A stretch of 64,000 nucleotides of DNA from Brachynemurus nebulosus (Eukaryota; Arthropoda; Insecta; Neuroptera; Myrmeleontidae): positions 10,001-74,000 of the forward strand of contig JAPWDM010000008.1 of NCBI GenBank assembly GCA_035578155.1, in the 5' to 3' direction. Under the pieces are notes generated by a model, which had not been told where the DNA came from, did no database searches, and was given only the letters and a program-made list of their open reading frames with translations. The first letter of the stretch is position 1; each line of letters starts with the position of its first letter. Below are positions 11,601 to 22,359 of the stretch, piece after piece. A program made the translations under genes and the position numbers.

Positions 11601-14600
11601 GGTGCGACCATATAGGCGAATTAGGCGACCGTCTAGCACGCCGGCAATCGAGGGGCGCCAAAAATCTGGAAACGTATTTTTGTTAACTAAATTCACTTTG
11701 ACCAGCTTACAAGGAAAACTTTTCCAACGCCTATAGTTTTCCGGAAAATCAAAAAAATTCATTTGACTAGGCTGGTTCATGACAAATAAATAATTAATTA
11801 ATTAACACCACGCTTATCTTTTAGCAGCAAATGCCGTCTAATTCACTCCAAGAACGACGGAATTTTAGGGAGATAGCGATGGCTTAGAGGATAAGGGATT
11901 TCCCACACTCATGAATATTAGCGTTTTATGCGCTATATTAATATTAGCGCATATAAACAATATGCGTTTACTTCTTTAAAGCTTGATTTGAGATTAAAAA
12001 AAATTTTATTTTTAATTTGATAACACCAATGTTTACAATAATTTTCCAATGACAAATTTTCCTTAAGAACCGTAGAAAAAATGATAGAATAATAAAACGA
12101 ATTATAGTTTTTTCTAGTTGTTTTTTTTTTTCATTTTTATCAAAATTAAGCATGTAAAACTGATAGAAAACTCGTGAATTAGTCATATTTAAAAGAATTT
12201 CTCCGCCTCTGATGAGTCTAATGACCTGTGATAATGAAATATTAGTCAATTTTACTACTATTTACGAAAATAACTATTAAAACCTTTAATAAAATATTCA
12301 TATTTCCGCTGAATTTATTCCATCTGGTTTTTCTAGATACAACTTGTATATGCGATTGAGATTTCAGCACTTCATGCGCATAAAACCAGAGCACTTGAGT
12401 ATCTTCAATTAAAAAGTAATGATTATCATAATTTAGATGTGCTATTTAAATGGCAGACAGCATTTGATTTAACTTATGGATCGATCGTGTTTATTTGTTT
12501 TGTGCGTTTACTAAATAAGTTGACAATATTCCCATTTATTTCCAATTTAATTGCAATTCATATACAGGTAACCGTGAGTGATAACACCCATTTAATTTTA
12601 TAGATATCTGAGGCAAATCAGGCCTTAATATACTCATATTAGTTTAGGTAACCTAACACACTTTGGCGTAAATATTTCCGTTTTTAATTGTTAATCGTAC
12701 ACGCTTTTTCGTTTCAGTTGACAAAACCTTTATTACATTTGTTAATCTTGTTCTCAGTAGCACTTTTAAATTTTACCTTTGTGGGATATTTTGCGTTTGG
12801 ATTAGTGGTAAGTAATTTTTGATGAATGAAATTATTATCAATAAAATTTTCATTTAAACAAAATCCATTAAAAAAAAAAATAATTTTTATATAAATCATT
12901 AAGGGTCTTTTAGACGGTCATATCAGTTCTCAGTTCAGTTTCAGTTTCCGTTCTCGTTTCATTTCAGTTCGGGAGAAGGTTTGTTTTTACACGGTCCGTT
13001 CAGTTCTCACTGTTCTCAGTCGTTTCAGTTCTTTGTATAATCTGAGTTACTCTAAACAAAGTGTTTCGCTTTAAAAGTCTTCAACTTATATTCTTATACT
13101 AGTTTAAAAGTGTTAATATAATAACTCATGAATGAAGACTATTTCACTGCAATAGCGTTAGATTTGGTGCTGAAGAAAGAGCGGAAGAAAAGAAGGTCGC
13201 ATATAAATTTAAGGGAGGAACTTCGGATAAAACTATGTGATTGGTTGAATTATTTACGAATGAATAAAGATACGTATCTCATATTCCTTCCTGATTTTAA
13301 TCGTCGCTGTCCATGGTATTAACACTTGTTACAGTCGGCTATTGGTCGCTGGCGAACGAAAAGAGATCATAATACCATAGTGATGGTTTGTATACTTCCC
13401 CAGTTCCTGCTCCACTTATTTCACTGTCCTTAACTTTTTTAAGTTCTTTGTTGTAAGTTGAGCGTAGGCTATTTATTTTAGATTTTACCATATCGATTTA
13501 CCGCCGTATTCTTTATATTTCTTTAATAGAAAAGTGTAGGCAGCTTCCCTAAGATTTACATTGTAATAACGTACATCTGTCTTATTAAGGTTTTATAAAT
13601 TTTAATAAATTCGACAACAAAATCGTGATCCTGGTTGGACATAGCGACAGTTGCCTATATAAAATGTGCACTTCAAGAAAACTGACATGAGTAAACGGAC
13701 TGAGGCATAATGCGCTTGTTTACACATACGATTTCTAAGATCTGAAACGAAACAAATCCCATAGACAATAGGTCTATCCATCCTGTCAGTTCTCAGTCTC
13801 CGTTTCAGTTCTCCTTTCCGATTTTGATTTTTACACGTATGAAAAACTGACAGTTCGACTGAAACTAAAACTGAACTGAGAAATGATATGACCGTCTAAA
13901 AGGACCTTTAACAAGAAATTTAAATTTAACAAAAAAAAAAAAAAAAAAATTTGAAAAATTGATTCTGTTTCTTAATTTTTCCATAGTTAGAAAATTATAA
14001 CACGTTAAAAGCAAGCTTTTTTACATTAATTAGTGCACTACTTGGAGTTACGACGTTCAGTCCAAGGGAAAACGTTAACCATATGTGGATTTGTTTTTTC
14101 GATATGGCTTCTTTATTGGTTTCAATTGTTATCTTTGGGGTAAAACTAATTTATACATACCTTTTTAGATAAATAAAAAGAAGAAAATATAACAATACAA
14201 GTTAAATACAATAATACTTTCATAATCGTCATATTAAACTAACCTGTAGTTGGATTAGCGAGAGTTTGCACCGTTTGCGCCTCGGGTATATGTACTCTGT
14301 TTTTGATCCCTTCCCCTTAAAATTTATATATAATTTTATTTAACATATTATTATATAAAAAGCCGAGTATACCTGAGGTGAAAACTCCCGCTAACCCGAC
14401 TATAACATAAACTGAATTTACATTGATATAGTAGACGGTAGAGAAATTTAAAATGTTGGTTAGAGTAGAGTACCTACTTAATTAGATAGTTCTCAATTTA
14501 AGTAATGTGGATCAGTGATTCTCAAAGTGGCCAGAAATATTTGGGAAATCGCAGAAACAATTAAAGTTTTCTTGCATATCTAGTAAATTTATTGGAAATG

Positions 14601-17600
14601 GCTGATTATTTTTTCACAGAAGAATAATACGACTATATATCATTTTTTTTTCTCAATCACTAGACATCTCTTCATCACTATTAAACATATTTACAACCTT
14701 TGAATCTTCATAATTATCATAGGTAATTATAGTTAAATTCATAACTTTGTGTATAAGACTTTGGGAATCGCTTCGTGTACAGATCTTCAAGCGTGCAAGT
14801 ACCGTTACTGTATGAGCTGCAGGAGCTATAATTATAACGAATCGAATACGCGTCTTCGTGTGCAAATGATATGATTCTACTCCACCTATATGAACTCGCC
14901 CACTGTCAGCTGGTGCTCAAGTTGTGAAAGAGAGCTTTATTAGCTAAAGTAAAATGAAATTATACTCTACCAAAAGTCTTTTAGTAGCACTACACTCTCG
15001 TCGAGGCAACACGAGACGACGCGAGGCCGAGAGTGTAGTTGATGCTCTCGTGTTACTTCGCCTCGTCTCGTCAAGCCTTGCCTCGCCTCGTCAGGTCTCC
15101 GATCTGAGTCGGTTTTTTGTCACAAGTCAAAGGACACGAGACACGAGGCGAGGCGATCAACTACACTCTCGCATATACTCGTGTGTTGATATTGCATATG
15201 TTGCATATCTGCGTACTATTATGTTTTTATACATAACCTAAAATCATGCCTTAAATTTACAAAAACGTTATTTTAAACGTTATTTTAAACTTTTTTGTGT
15301 AATAAGCTTGAAGAAAATTATAGGATTCAACAGTACATAGAACTGCAGCAGCAGTTATTTGAATCCATGTCACCGACATCACCCATCTTGTCCATGTATG
15401 ATTGACATTTCAAACTATACGAACGCGTATGAGCAGTATGAATAACTGAGTAATGAGCGAGAGTGTAGACGGTACATATTCGTGTTGTCTCGCCTCGTCA
15501 AAACCTCGACGAACGTCTCGGCGAGGCGACCTCGCGAGAATGTAGTGCTACTATTTTGTGTTTAGTATTCTAAACATTCTATCGAAACTATCAGAGTAAA
15601 GTAGTATTGGCAGGGCCGGATTTACCCTAAGTGCCGCCCAGGGCACTGCGAAAAATGCCGCCCCTGCAAAAAAATTTCTTAATAACTTCCCCACTTTTTT
15701 TCCTTTTCCTATCAAAAAATAACTGATGACCAAAAAAAAAAAAAAAATGTCACGTGTCCCTATAGTAGAAATCCAGCACTGAGTATTGGATAAAAATTAT
15801 GATAGTGTACTTTAACATTTTCTCTACCGATGTAAACTCAGACCCTGGGCTAGTATTTTGGTATACATAATATCAAAAGTCTTAACACACCCCACTCCTA
15901 TTAATGACTTGTATTTTATTATTTTCAATTATTGTAGAAAATTAAAATTTTAATTTTTTTTAAAAAGATTTTATTCCATTTATTTATTTTTAAACTTACC
16001 ACAGAATTTAGCATTTATTATTATTTATTATGCATATACAAAACGAAAACCAATAGTAATGGATTTTACTTCGTATTCAATACCTCGATGCGGCTGTTTA
16101 AAGAAATGCAGTTTAAAATTAAAAGAGATTAATTTAGTTGGCACGTCTGCAACAACTGAAAGTGTAATGTATTTTTCAATGAAATCTTATTTGAAAAAGT
16201 AAGAGACATTTTTATATTTTCATTTGATACTTATTTATTAGTTTGGCAAGATAAATTTTTGAATGCAGCCTTTGTAAGTATATCTAAATATATAATAAAA
16301 TCACGTCAAGTTACAGACTGTTTCGTTAGGTGGCATTAAATGTTTTCCCTGACTATTCGAGAAATTCGAAATTCCCTGACTTTTGCAGGTTTTCCAGGTC
16401 GATCGCCACCCTGCAGTCTGTTTAAATGAATGACAGCTATATTCATAAAAATTTTACTATATTATGTGTGTATCTGTATGTATACAATACATTTATACCA
16501 TTTCTATTGTAACTTTTAGAAATCTGACACGTATTATCTTGAAAACTAAGCAGGATATCGAAAAAATTTATTCTTCCATTTTTGTCTTACTCATAAAATT
16601 CTATAAGAATCTGCCGTTAGTTTCTTCTTACCATGGTAACGGAAACCTTTCAGCGTTGTCTGTATTCAAAGGGTTAAAAAATACACTTCCAGTCTGTTTA
16701 CACATTATTTATAATATTAGTAAAGATGTCTTTGTATACGCAAACTTCTATTATTTAACTTAATATTTTATATTATCATTTTCATATCGTAGATTTGATT
16801 TTAATACGAAAGAAATTGATAAATTTTTGGAAAAATTTAACTTTAAAAAATATTACGATGTAACGAAAATGGAAGACATGCAAGAAATAGTTACCAAGCT
16901 CTATGCAGGAGGATTTGAAATATTTCGTAAGTACCTAAATTGGACGGCGTTATGTAATAATAGATTAAGCACCAAATAGATTAAGCTAAATAACGGTACA
17001 TCTTCTTTGCCATTGAAAAGAAGATGTACCGCCGTTATTTACCTGAACCAATTTGGCGCTTAATCTGTTATTACATAACGCCGTCCAGTTGTATTTTTAC
17101 AAAATCTTTATTTTAAAATTAGCAGTAGTTAATAAAAAAAGTAATTTTGTATGTAATAATTTCAGTTTAGAAACAACAAAATAACAGCTATATATTTACA
17201 TTACACGTCTTTACTTGACTAGTTATAGCTATTAAAATAAAGTCTGCTCTGCCGTGTTACACCAATCTCACGTATCTCACAAATGATAGTTTTGAGAAAA
17301 CTTATTAGTAAAATATCAAATGATCTCAATTCGCTCAGACATTATTAAATATCTGAGATAATAATTGATTTTTATTTTTTATTATGCGTCATTGATTCAA
17401 TGTTGCAGCATTGATTTAATAACGTATAAATATGCTATTTGAAAATATAGGAAATAGGGAATGTTATGTCACTGGCCAAATTTTGACATAACTAAAAGCG
17501 TTTATTACGAATATATTTTATAATACCGTAATTTCAAAAGTTAGCGGATAACAACTAAAGTTACTTTTAACTTGTAAACCAGCGAAGTGGCCGAGAGTGC

Positions 17601-18311
17601 TTAAGCACTAACTGGCACTTGCGACTGGTAGGTCGTGGGTTCGAATCCGACGACCGGCTATGCTCGTGAAGGTTTTCTGCAGTTTCCCTTTACAATTCCA
17701 GATGAATATCGGCATAGTTCCATAAGAAGACGGCTGCAGACGCATACCCACCAAATCCTAGCTCTCACCCCACTTTCCTTCTCCTCCACCCACATCATAA
17801 TGTAATTTGTAATGTATTAAAAAGTATAAATAAAGTTAGAAAAATAATGATGTGGGTGGCGTCTGTTATAGACTAACTGTCATAAAAACGGACGTTAAAC
17901 CGCATTATTATTATTATTACTTTTAACTTGTATAAAAATTTGAAATTGTTTTATTATTATTTTCAACTTGTAATTTTTGTGAAAATAATTTTTTTTTTTA
18001 AACATAAACTTCTATCGAGTTTATTTTTTACATAATATACGTATTTTTTTTTACAGTCTATAGTCTTCTACATTCGCAGAGAAAACTTCTTTATGACCAA
18101 CATAACAGGGACAATTTTATTTTTCACCATTTTGCTAAAAGCCAATTAACTATAGTAATTAAAAAGTTAACTAATTAATTTTGTTACTTTTAGTACCAGA
18201 AGAAAATGGTGAAGAAACACATAATATTGATTATTTTGATCCAAGTCAACAACGACAAAGTCATATTTATCAGGTATTGATGTGGACTGAATCTGTTAAA
18301 GAATATCAGAG
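8648..18311 (+). CDS. Polycystin-2/TRPP-family cation channel (PKD2- or brivido-like), 11 joined coding exons, C-terminal end uncertain
   Basis: Exons join in phase with GT-AG introns: 8648-8732, 8854-8993, 9063-9191, 9584-9948, 10532-10760, 12337-12567, 12718-12807, 13987-14139, 16005-16198, 16793-16926, 18194-18311 (about 622 codons). The product has TM1 (LIEIFGLGILVFVLIL, residues ~13-28), the large extracellular polycystin domain with the family signature YVTNKVLTKLFID and the LINGFY block, then S2 (ILCICHFVFWIICKVIEIVL), S3, S4-S5, a pore helix (SFFTLISALLGVTTF) and S6 up to YYAYTKRK. By homology it is a ciliary or sensory-neuron cation channel. Where PKD2 channels have LGD in the filter this protein reads LGV. 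The cytoplasmic N-terminus is very short; the frame is open for four codons upstream of the ATG to an acceptor at 8635, so an upstream exon is possible. Introns hold many MITEs. Orthology within the polycystins is not resolved. Confidence 0.85.
9358..9521. mobile_element. hAT-like MITE in polycystin intron
   Basis: Ends are CAGTGCTTAATTTC on the left and its reverse complement with few changes on the right, the CAGTG start typical of hAT elements. 164 bp, no coding capacity, wholly inside the intron 9192-9583. I do not see an 8-bp duplication, so the copy is probably old. Confidence 0.6.
10007..10398. mobile_element. Inverted-repeat MITE in polycystin intron
   Basis: ACTGATGAGCAAA at the left end returns inverted (TTTGCTCATCAGT) at the right end, and inner sequences rich in TCTTG/CAAGA also mirror each other. 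No ORF. The same end motif (TTTGCTCATCAG) occurs alone at about 8348-8359, a likely relic of another copy. Confidence 0.6.
10843..10872 (+). repeat. (AAT)n microsatellite
   Basis: A short trinucleotide tract a few tens of bases downstream of the donor of the 10532-10760 exon of the polycystin gene. Confidence 0.85.
10880..12336. other. Polycystin intron with an hAT-like end fragment
   Basis: AT-rich intron sequence. Near 11594 there is CAGGACCGGTGCGACC, which resembles the CAGGGCCGG start of hAT-type ends (compare 15611), but no matching right end is visible. Nothing else recognised. Confidence 0.4.
12902..13907 (+). mobile_element. PIF/Harbinger-type DNA transposon, internally deleted
   Basis: Long imperfect terminal inverted repeats (left AGGGTCTTTTAGACGGTCAT, right the reverse complement of AGGTCCTTTTAGACGGTCAT) extend about 40 bp and are flanked by the 3-bp duplication TTA (12899-12901 and 13908-13910), the target of Harbinger elements. 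The inner arms are rich in CAGTTCTCAGTTTC-like subrepeats. It carries a short transposase-like frame at 13128-13322. It lies wholly in the polycystin intron 12808-13986, ending about 77 bp before the next acceptor. Confidence 0.85.
13128..13322 (+). pseudogene. Remnant of a Harbinger transposase N-terminus
   Basis: A 64-codon frame inside the Harbinger-type element. It has a basic run (LKKERKKRRSHINLREELR) followed by WLNYLRMNKDTYLIFL, which matches in pattern the region just before the DDE nuclease of Harbinger transposases (basic stretch, then F/Y-R-M-x-x-x-T-F/Y-x-x-L). The DDE core is absent, so this copy cannot make a working transposase. The assignment rests on pattern and on the surrounding TIR and TTA duplication. 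Confidence 0.55.
14983..15553 (+). mobile_element. CTCG-rich inverted-repeat MITE, copy 1
   Basis: Ends AGTAGCACTACACTCTCG (left) and its near-reverse complement (right) enclose 571 bp built of many CTCG, GAGACG and CGAGGCGAGG subrepeats, far more GC-rich than its surroundings. An apparent 95-codon frame at 14954-15241 is a by-product of these subrepeats. A second copy in opposite orientation lies at 32717-33287. It sits in the polycystin intron 14140-16004. Confidence 0.8.
15611..15781 (+). mobile_element. hAT MITE with 8-bp target duplication
   Basis: The left end CAGGGCCGGATTTAC pairs with the right end (reverse complement CAGTGCTGGATTTC). Perfect direct 8-bp duplications AGTATTGG flank it at 15603-15610 and 15782-15789. 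171 bp, with a poly-A-like tract inside and no coding capacity. Confidence 0.9.
16941..17087 (+). repeat. Long hairpin (foldback MITE) just after a splice donor
   Basis: TGGACGGCGTTATGTAATAA returns as its reverse complement at 17068-17087, and pairing continues inward (ATTAAGC, AATAACGG, TACATCTTCTT) to a short loop near 17010. About 70 bp per arm with a few mismatches. It begins 14 nt after the donor GTAAGT of exon 16793-16926, so in pre-mRNA the stem would form right beside that splice site. Confidence 0.85.
17577..17916 (+). mobile_element. tRNA-derived SINE with 16-bp target duplication
   Basis: The head resembles tRNA-Ser: box A-like GTGGCCGAGAGTGC and box B GGTTCGAATCC. An unrelated body of about 260 bp follows, ending in an (ATT)n tail. 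Perfect 16-bp direct repeats TTACTTTTAACTTGTA flank it (17561-17576 and 17917-17932). The acceptor arm does not pair, so it is not a functional tRNA gene. It lies in polycystin intron 16927-18193. Confidence 0.92.
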
Positions 18312-18356
18312 GTAAATATTATAGAAAATGACGTAATAATAATAATAATAATAATA

Positions 18357-18669
18357 TTAACGCTTTTAAACAAACCATATGGTAAAATTTTGTCTCAAAA
18401 TGTCGGACTTTTTACTGCCAAGTGATAAGTACAATAGATAAAGCTACAAAAAAAGAAAAAGAAAAAAATCAAAGATCCCAACATTAAAAAAGTGAACCCT
18501 AGGAATTTACAAAAAATAAATTATACTAAACTCTGTTGATAAAATTAAACAATATTTAGAATTATACCGTATTGTCACAGATGGTACCAGTGAATATATA
18601 CATATGACAGCATTTTGAGCCGCCATATTGCGGGACGAGTTAACTCGTCTTAATCATTTAAAGAGTTAA
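18357..18669 (+). mobile_element. TTAA-flanked MITE, family B, copy 1
   Basis: Bounded by TTAA at both ends with inner ends CGCTTTTAAAC (left) and CTCTTTAAATG (read inward from the right). Related copies occur at 51160-51502 (full) and 44450-44550 (right part only). The most conserved block is GAGCCGCCATATTGCGGGAC near the right end. It begins 46 bp after the donor of the last firm polycystin exon. Confidence 0.8.
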
Positions 18670-18671
18670 TA

Positions 18672-18750
18672 ATAGACCCCGAACTGGTCTGGTGGTTAAG
18701 TGACTCTTGTCTGGTAGTGGTAGGTCGTGAGTTCGGAACCGGCAGGAAGA
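18672..18750 (+). mobile_element. tRNA-like SINE head fragment
   Basis: CCCCGAACTGGTCTGGTGG followed by a box B-like GTGAGTTCGGAACC resembles the heads of the SINEs at 17577 and 48394. It abuts the TTAA MITE that ends at 18669. No body or tail is recognisable. Confidence 0.5.
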
Positions 18751-18966
18751 AATACATCAAAAAATCGTCAAAATCAACCATACAGTTAATTATCAATAAT
18801 CATTTCAACAACAAAAACAATAGCACATTACACCAAAAATGATGCATATCAACTTAGTTTTAACGCATCTAAAACAATATAAAAAAATAAGAATAATCTA
18901 TTTGTCTAGATTTTTTTAGAAATCATGACAAAAGGTTATTCATTTTATTTGCCACGCTCGTCAGAA

Positions 18967-19262
18967 AATTTTGTTAGCCTAACGTTAACTAACGAAACTT
19001 GCACCGTTACAAACCAGAGGGCTCGCATTCAAAAAATTAACATGCATTCGATATTAAAACAACAATTTCTAACTATATGACTGATTGTTTTTATTCCATA
19101 ATCTTTGAATGTGGCTGTACTTTAGAAGTTAAGTATGTATTATACCGCGAAAAAACATGAAAAAATATTTAACGTGCATTAATTTTTTGAACCAGAGCCC
19201 TCTGGTTTGTAATGGTGCAAGCTCCGTTGACTAAGCTAACGTTAAGCTAACAAAATTTTCTG
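18967..19262 (+). mobile_element. Inverted-repeat MITE, family C, intact copy
   Basis: Long inverted repeats (AAAATTTTGTTAGCCTAACG... and, inward, ACAAACCAGAGGGCTC) of about 65 bp per arm around a 130-bp centre. The same family occurs as a copy split by later insertions at 24558-29798; the comparison of the two reveals the insertion point. The outermost bases differ between copies, so exact ends are uncertain by about 10 bp. Confidence 0.8.
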
Positions 19263-19903
19263 GTGAACGTGAGCATTGTGACACGTTTTTATTTTATTAA
19301 AAAAAAATAGGTTTCCCATAAGAGCCCATGTTAAAATTACAAAACTTTCAAATCGTTTTTGTCAAAATTGAGATAGTTAATTTTAATCGGAATAGGCTCG
19401 TATTATTGATATTGAATTAAATAAATATCTAGAGAAGTATCGTTAAAATCCTTTGAAAAAATTGTTTTACCGACCAACTTTGAGTATCGAAGTGATAGAG
19501 GGAGTACAGGTATATATTCACTGTATATGAAAATGAAGCCAAAAAAAGGGTTAAAGTGTTGACCAATATGGCGGTTAAACAAGGTTTAATTTAAAGTTTT
19601 TCTATATTTACTGATGTTATATTTGTTGCTATAAATATTGTTAGAATATTTATTAATAAATAGTCTCAAATTACAACAAAAATCGTATACAAATTAAAAA
19701 ATATTTATTATCACTGACAGTTTATAGGTTATGAAAGGTGTTAAGTGGTGTTTACCAATGTGACGATTTGCTTCAAAAAAGATAATGTGTACTCCATCTA
19801 TTATGTGGTACATACACGTTCTGATATCTATGCCGACCAACTACCTTAAGTACTTAATGGAACACAGAATTTGAAATTCTTAGTAAACTGGAATTACAGT
19901 CCT

Positions 19904-20038
19904 TGCTATAGTTTGTTTATTTTGTTTGGAATATGAACACCATATTTCCTTGTCTGTTTTACAGAACAGAAAAAATGTGCAAAACAGAGAAAGAAATATG
20001 GTGTTCATATTCCAAACAAAATAAACAACTTATAGTTG
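19904..20038 (+). repeat. Near-perfect hairpin, about 55 bp per arm
   Basis: GTTTGTTTATTTTGTTTGGA with AATATGAACACCATATTTC (19911-19948) returns as an exact reverse complement at 19994-20029; pairing continues on both sides with few mismatches. The loop region (TACAGAACAG...) is about 25 nt. No coding capacity. It could be a very young foldback element or a hairpin-RNA source. Confidence 0.85.
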
Positions 20039-20039
20039 A

Positions 20040-21127
20040 AACAGTAAAATTAACTATGCGCATACCCATTAACACGAGAATTAATTCGAGTGTTTATTGG
20101 AACCACAGAATACAGAAACAAAGCTGCTGTCTCTGCACTAACGATACCAGCGTGAACAAAAAATCCCTAGCACTGCTCCGCACTATGTTATGTAGGTACA
20201 TACTACTTGTAATTGTATGGGTTTGATGTTTGCATGTGTGTGAGTGGTCACACACACATCCACATATCACGCATTGCAGAGAGAGCAACATGCAGTGGAA
20301 CTAACGATGATTTTTATATCGTCGAACCTCGGCTTAATTCGACGATATAATAATTTTTTTAACAATACTTAACAACTGAAGTGCATCGGTTCACCGCCTC
20401 GAAAGAATGATCAGCTAAGCAGTGAGTTTGATCTACTACTATCCACAGATTTTTATACTTACGCTTAATCTATTGATCTGTGGTTGCAACATACTATACT
20501 ATATTTACTACCAGACAGAACAGAGCACCCTACCTCCGAACGCCACAGCACAGAACATTATAGAAGCAGTTTGCATATAAAAATCTGTCGTGCAATATTG
20601 TGCAATTTACACCGTTTGTGATTTAGTCTGTTACTGTACGTCATGCAGTTCACGTCGTAACGAGTAGCATTGTTTTTTAATCAACTCGTGAAATTTAAAC
20701 AGGCTGCGTAGGTAGTCATTCACCAACATATTCGCATGTTTGTGGAGATACAATGATGTGTTTTGTTGTATCATAATTGTTTAGTAGGGGTAGCGGTGTC
20801 CACGACATTTGCCGGCGATAGTGGGCATGGTAGTTATGATTGTTATGAAATAGAAAATTGGGATCTATATATCTATGTGCCATAGTGTGCAGTTTGTTGC
20901 CAGAAGGCCTATAAAGGTCCGAAGTCAACAATTCACACGAGGTATCAAAAATCACTTTAGTCTCGTGGCATATATGTAGTTACATATTCATATATTACTT
21001 TTTGTAGCAAAATTCTTCCAAATTATTATTTGAAGATAAACTGTTATACACATCATTTTGTGTGAGACCTGCGGTTGAAAACTTTTCAATTTTTCGCTTT
21101 TCGAACTGTGTGATATCGGCTGTATTC
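20040..21127. other. Intron or intergenic spacer with small palindromes
   Basis: A short hairpin (ATATCGTCGAA ... TTCGACGATATA) at 20317-20348 and a CCACAGAT/ATCTGTGG pair near 20443-20485. No gene seen. Open frames in this stretch show no family pattern. Confidence 0.4.
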
Positions 21128-21130
21128 TAA

Positions 21131-21881
21131 GGGTGCATTCTCACTGCGCGCTATGCGATGCGAGGATTTGCTATGCGATGCTAGGCTATGCTATTAACTT
21201 TTTCTATGTTTCAAGATGTGTTCACACTGCTTGCTCAATCTAGCATTGTATTTCATAGCGAGTGATCATGAGAATTAGGGATGGGTGATGTCAGGAAAAA
21301 ACATCAACATCGAACTATCGATTCTTTTAATTTTTCGTCATCGAACCATCGATGTTCTTATAAAAATATCGAAACATCGATTGTTGACATCAATGTTGAA
21401 AACGACCGCGAAAATTTGAAAAAGTTATAAAGTTATATTTAAAATAGATATACAATAGCAATAATTCAAAATTTTCAATTTTTCTTTTCAATTATCAATA
21501 ATAAATTTAATTTAGTATCAAAAATTTTAATGTCGATTAAAAATTTATAAATAGTATATAAAAAATATATTTTCATTTTTTCTATCTCATTGCTTTGTAT
21601 AGTTTTGACCGTTAACCCCATACTGGCGAACGACATCGAATGACTTCATAAGTTTTACCACACCCATCACTGATGACTGAATAGCACAATACTGGCGAGT
21701 TCAGGCGATAAAATCAAACATACTGAATTGTTGCGTATAAAAGCTGCTACTAGCATAGCATCGCATCGCTGTCCATAGCGCGCAATGTGCACATTCAAAT
21801 ATGTTCTTAGATGTTTGTTTTAATAGCATTGCGTCGCATAGCAAAGCCTCGCATCGCATAGCGCGCAGTGTAAATGTACCC
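21131..21881 (+). mobile_element. Harbinger-type MITE with GCATAGC subrepeats
   Basis: Ends GGGTGCATTCTCACTGCGCG and the reverse complement of GGGTACATTTACACTGCGCG, flanked by TAA on both sides (21128-21130 and 21882-21884), as in PIF/Harbinger insertions. Subterminal regions hold many GCTATGCGATGC/GCATCGCATAGC motifs in mirrored orientation, likely transposase-binding sites. Non-coding, 751 bp. Confidence 0.85.
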
Positions 21882-22262
21882 TAATCGGTCGATAATCGAT
21901 ATTGTTACATCCCTACAATGAATTACCTTCTTAATTACACGTCTACAAACTTTAAATCACTGCACAAGTAGTGATAAATAATTAATTTTTTAAAATATTG
22001 TTGTAGATTACAATTACATCTTAAATATTTATTAATTCAAATGGAAGAAATAACTTTGAAAACTACAAATCTTGTAAATACAGTTACAACATTAAACTAG
22101 ATATATAATAATTTTTTAACTGATTTGTAAGAATCATAAATATAATGAACCTGTGTATTATCATTCTGCTTATGAATACTTATTATGTTGTAGCTTTTAT
22201 TTTGAATTCATTAAATAAATGAGCTTCACGTTAAACCATAATTTTTTTTTTTTTAATGTAAG

Positions 22263-22359
22263 ATTGGCTACGATCATTCATAGTTCGTTTTATGCATGCA
22301 AAGTAAGCAAACCTGATCATGGTAAAACAGAGCTAGATATAAAGTTGACTTTAAATTAA
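22263..22359 (+). CDS. Possible last exon of the polycystin gene
   Basis: After a long T-run and an AG at 22261-22262, a frame in the phase required by the 18311 donor gives 32 residues (starting R-LATIIHSSFYACKVS) and a TAA stop at 22357-22359. If used, the protein would total 654 residues. There is no conserved motif to confirm it, the intron would be 3.95 kb, and an internal GTAAGC could be a donor instead. Treat as a candidate only. Confidence 0.25.

Noticed and set aside
14954..15241. 95-codon Arg/Ser-rich frame
   Set aside because: Lies in the CTCG-rich MITE; composition follows from its subrepeats.
17577..17660. Functional tRNA-Ser gene
   Set aside because: Boxes A and B are present but the acceptor stem does not pair, and the sequence continues into a SINE body with tail and target duplication.
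20716..20955. 79-codon minus-strand frame
   Set aside because: No recognisable pattern, no supporting splice sites.
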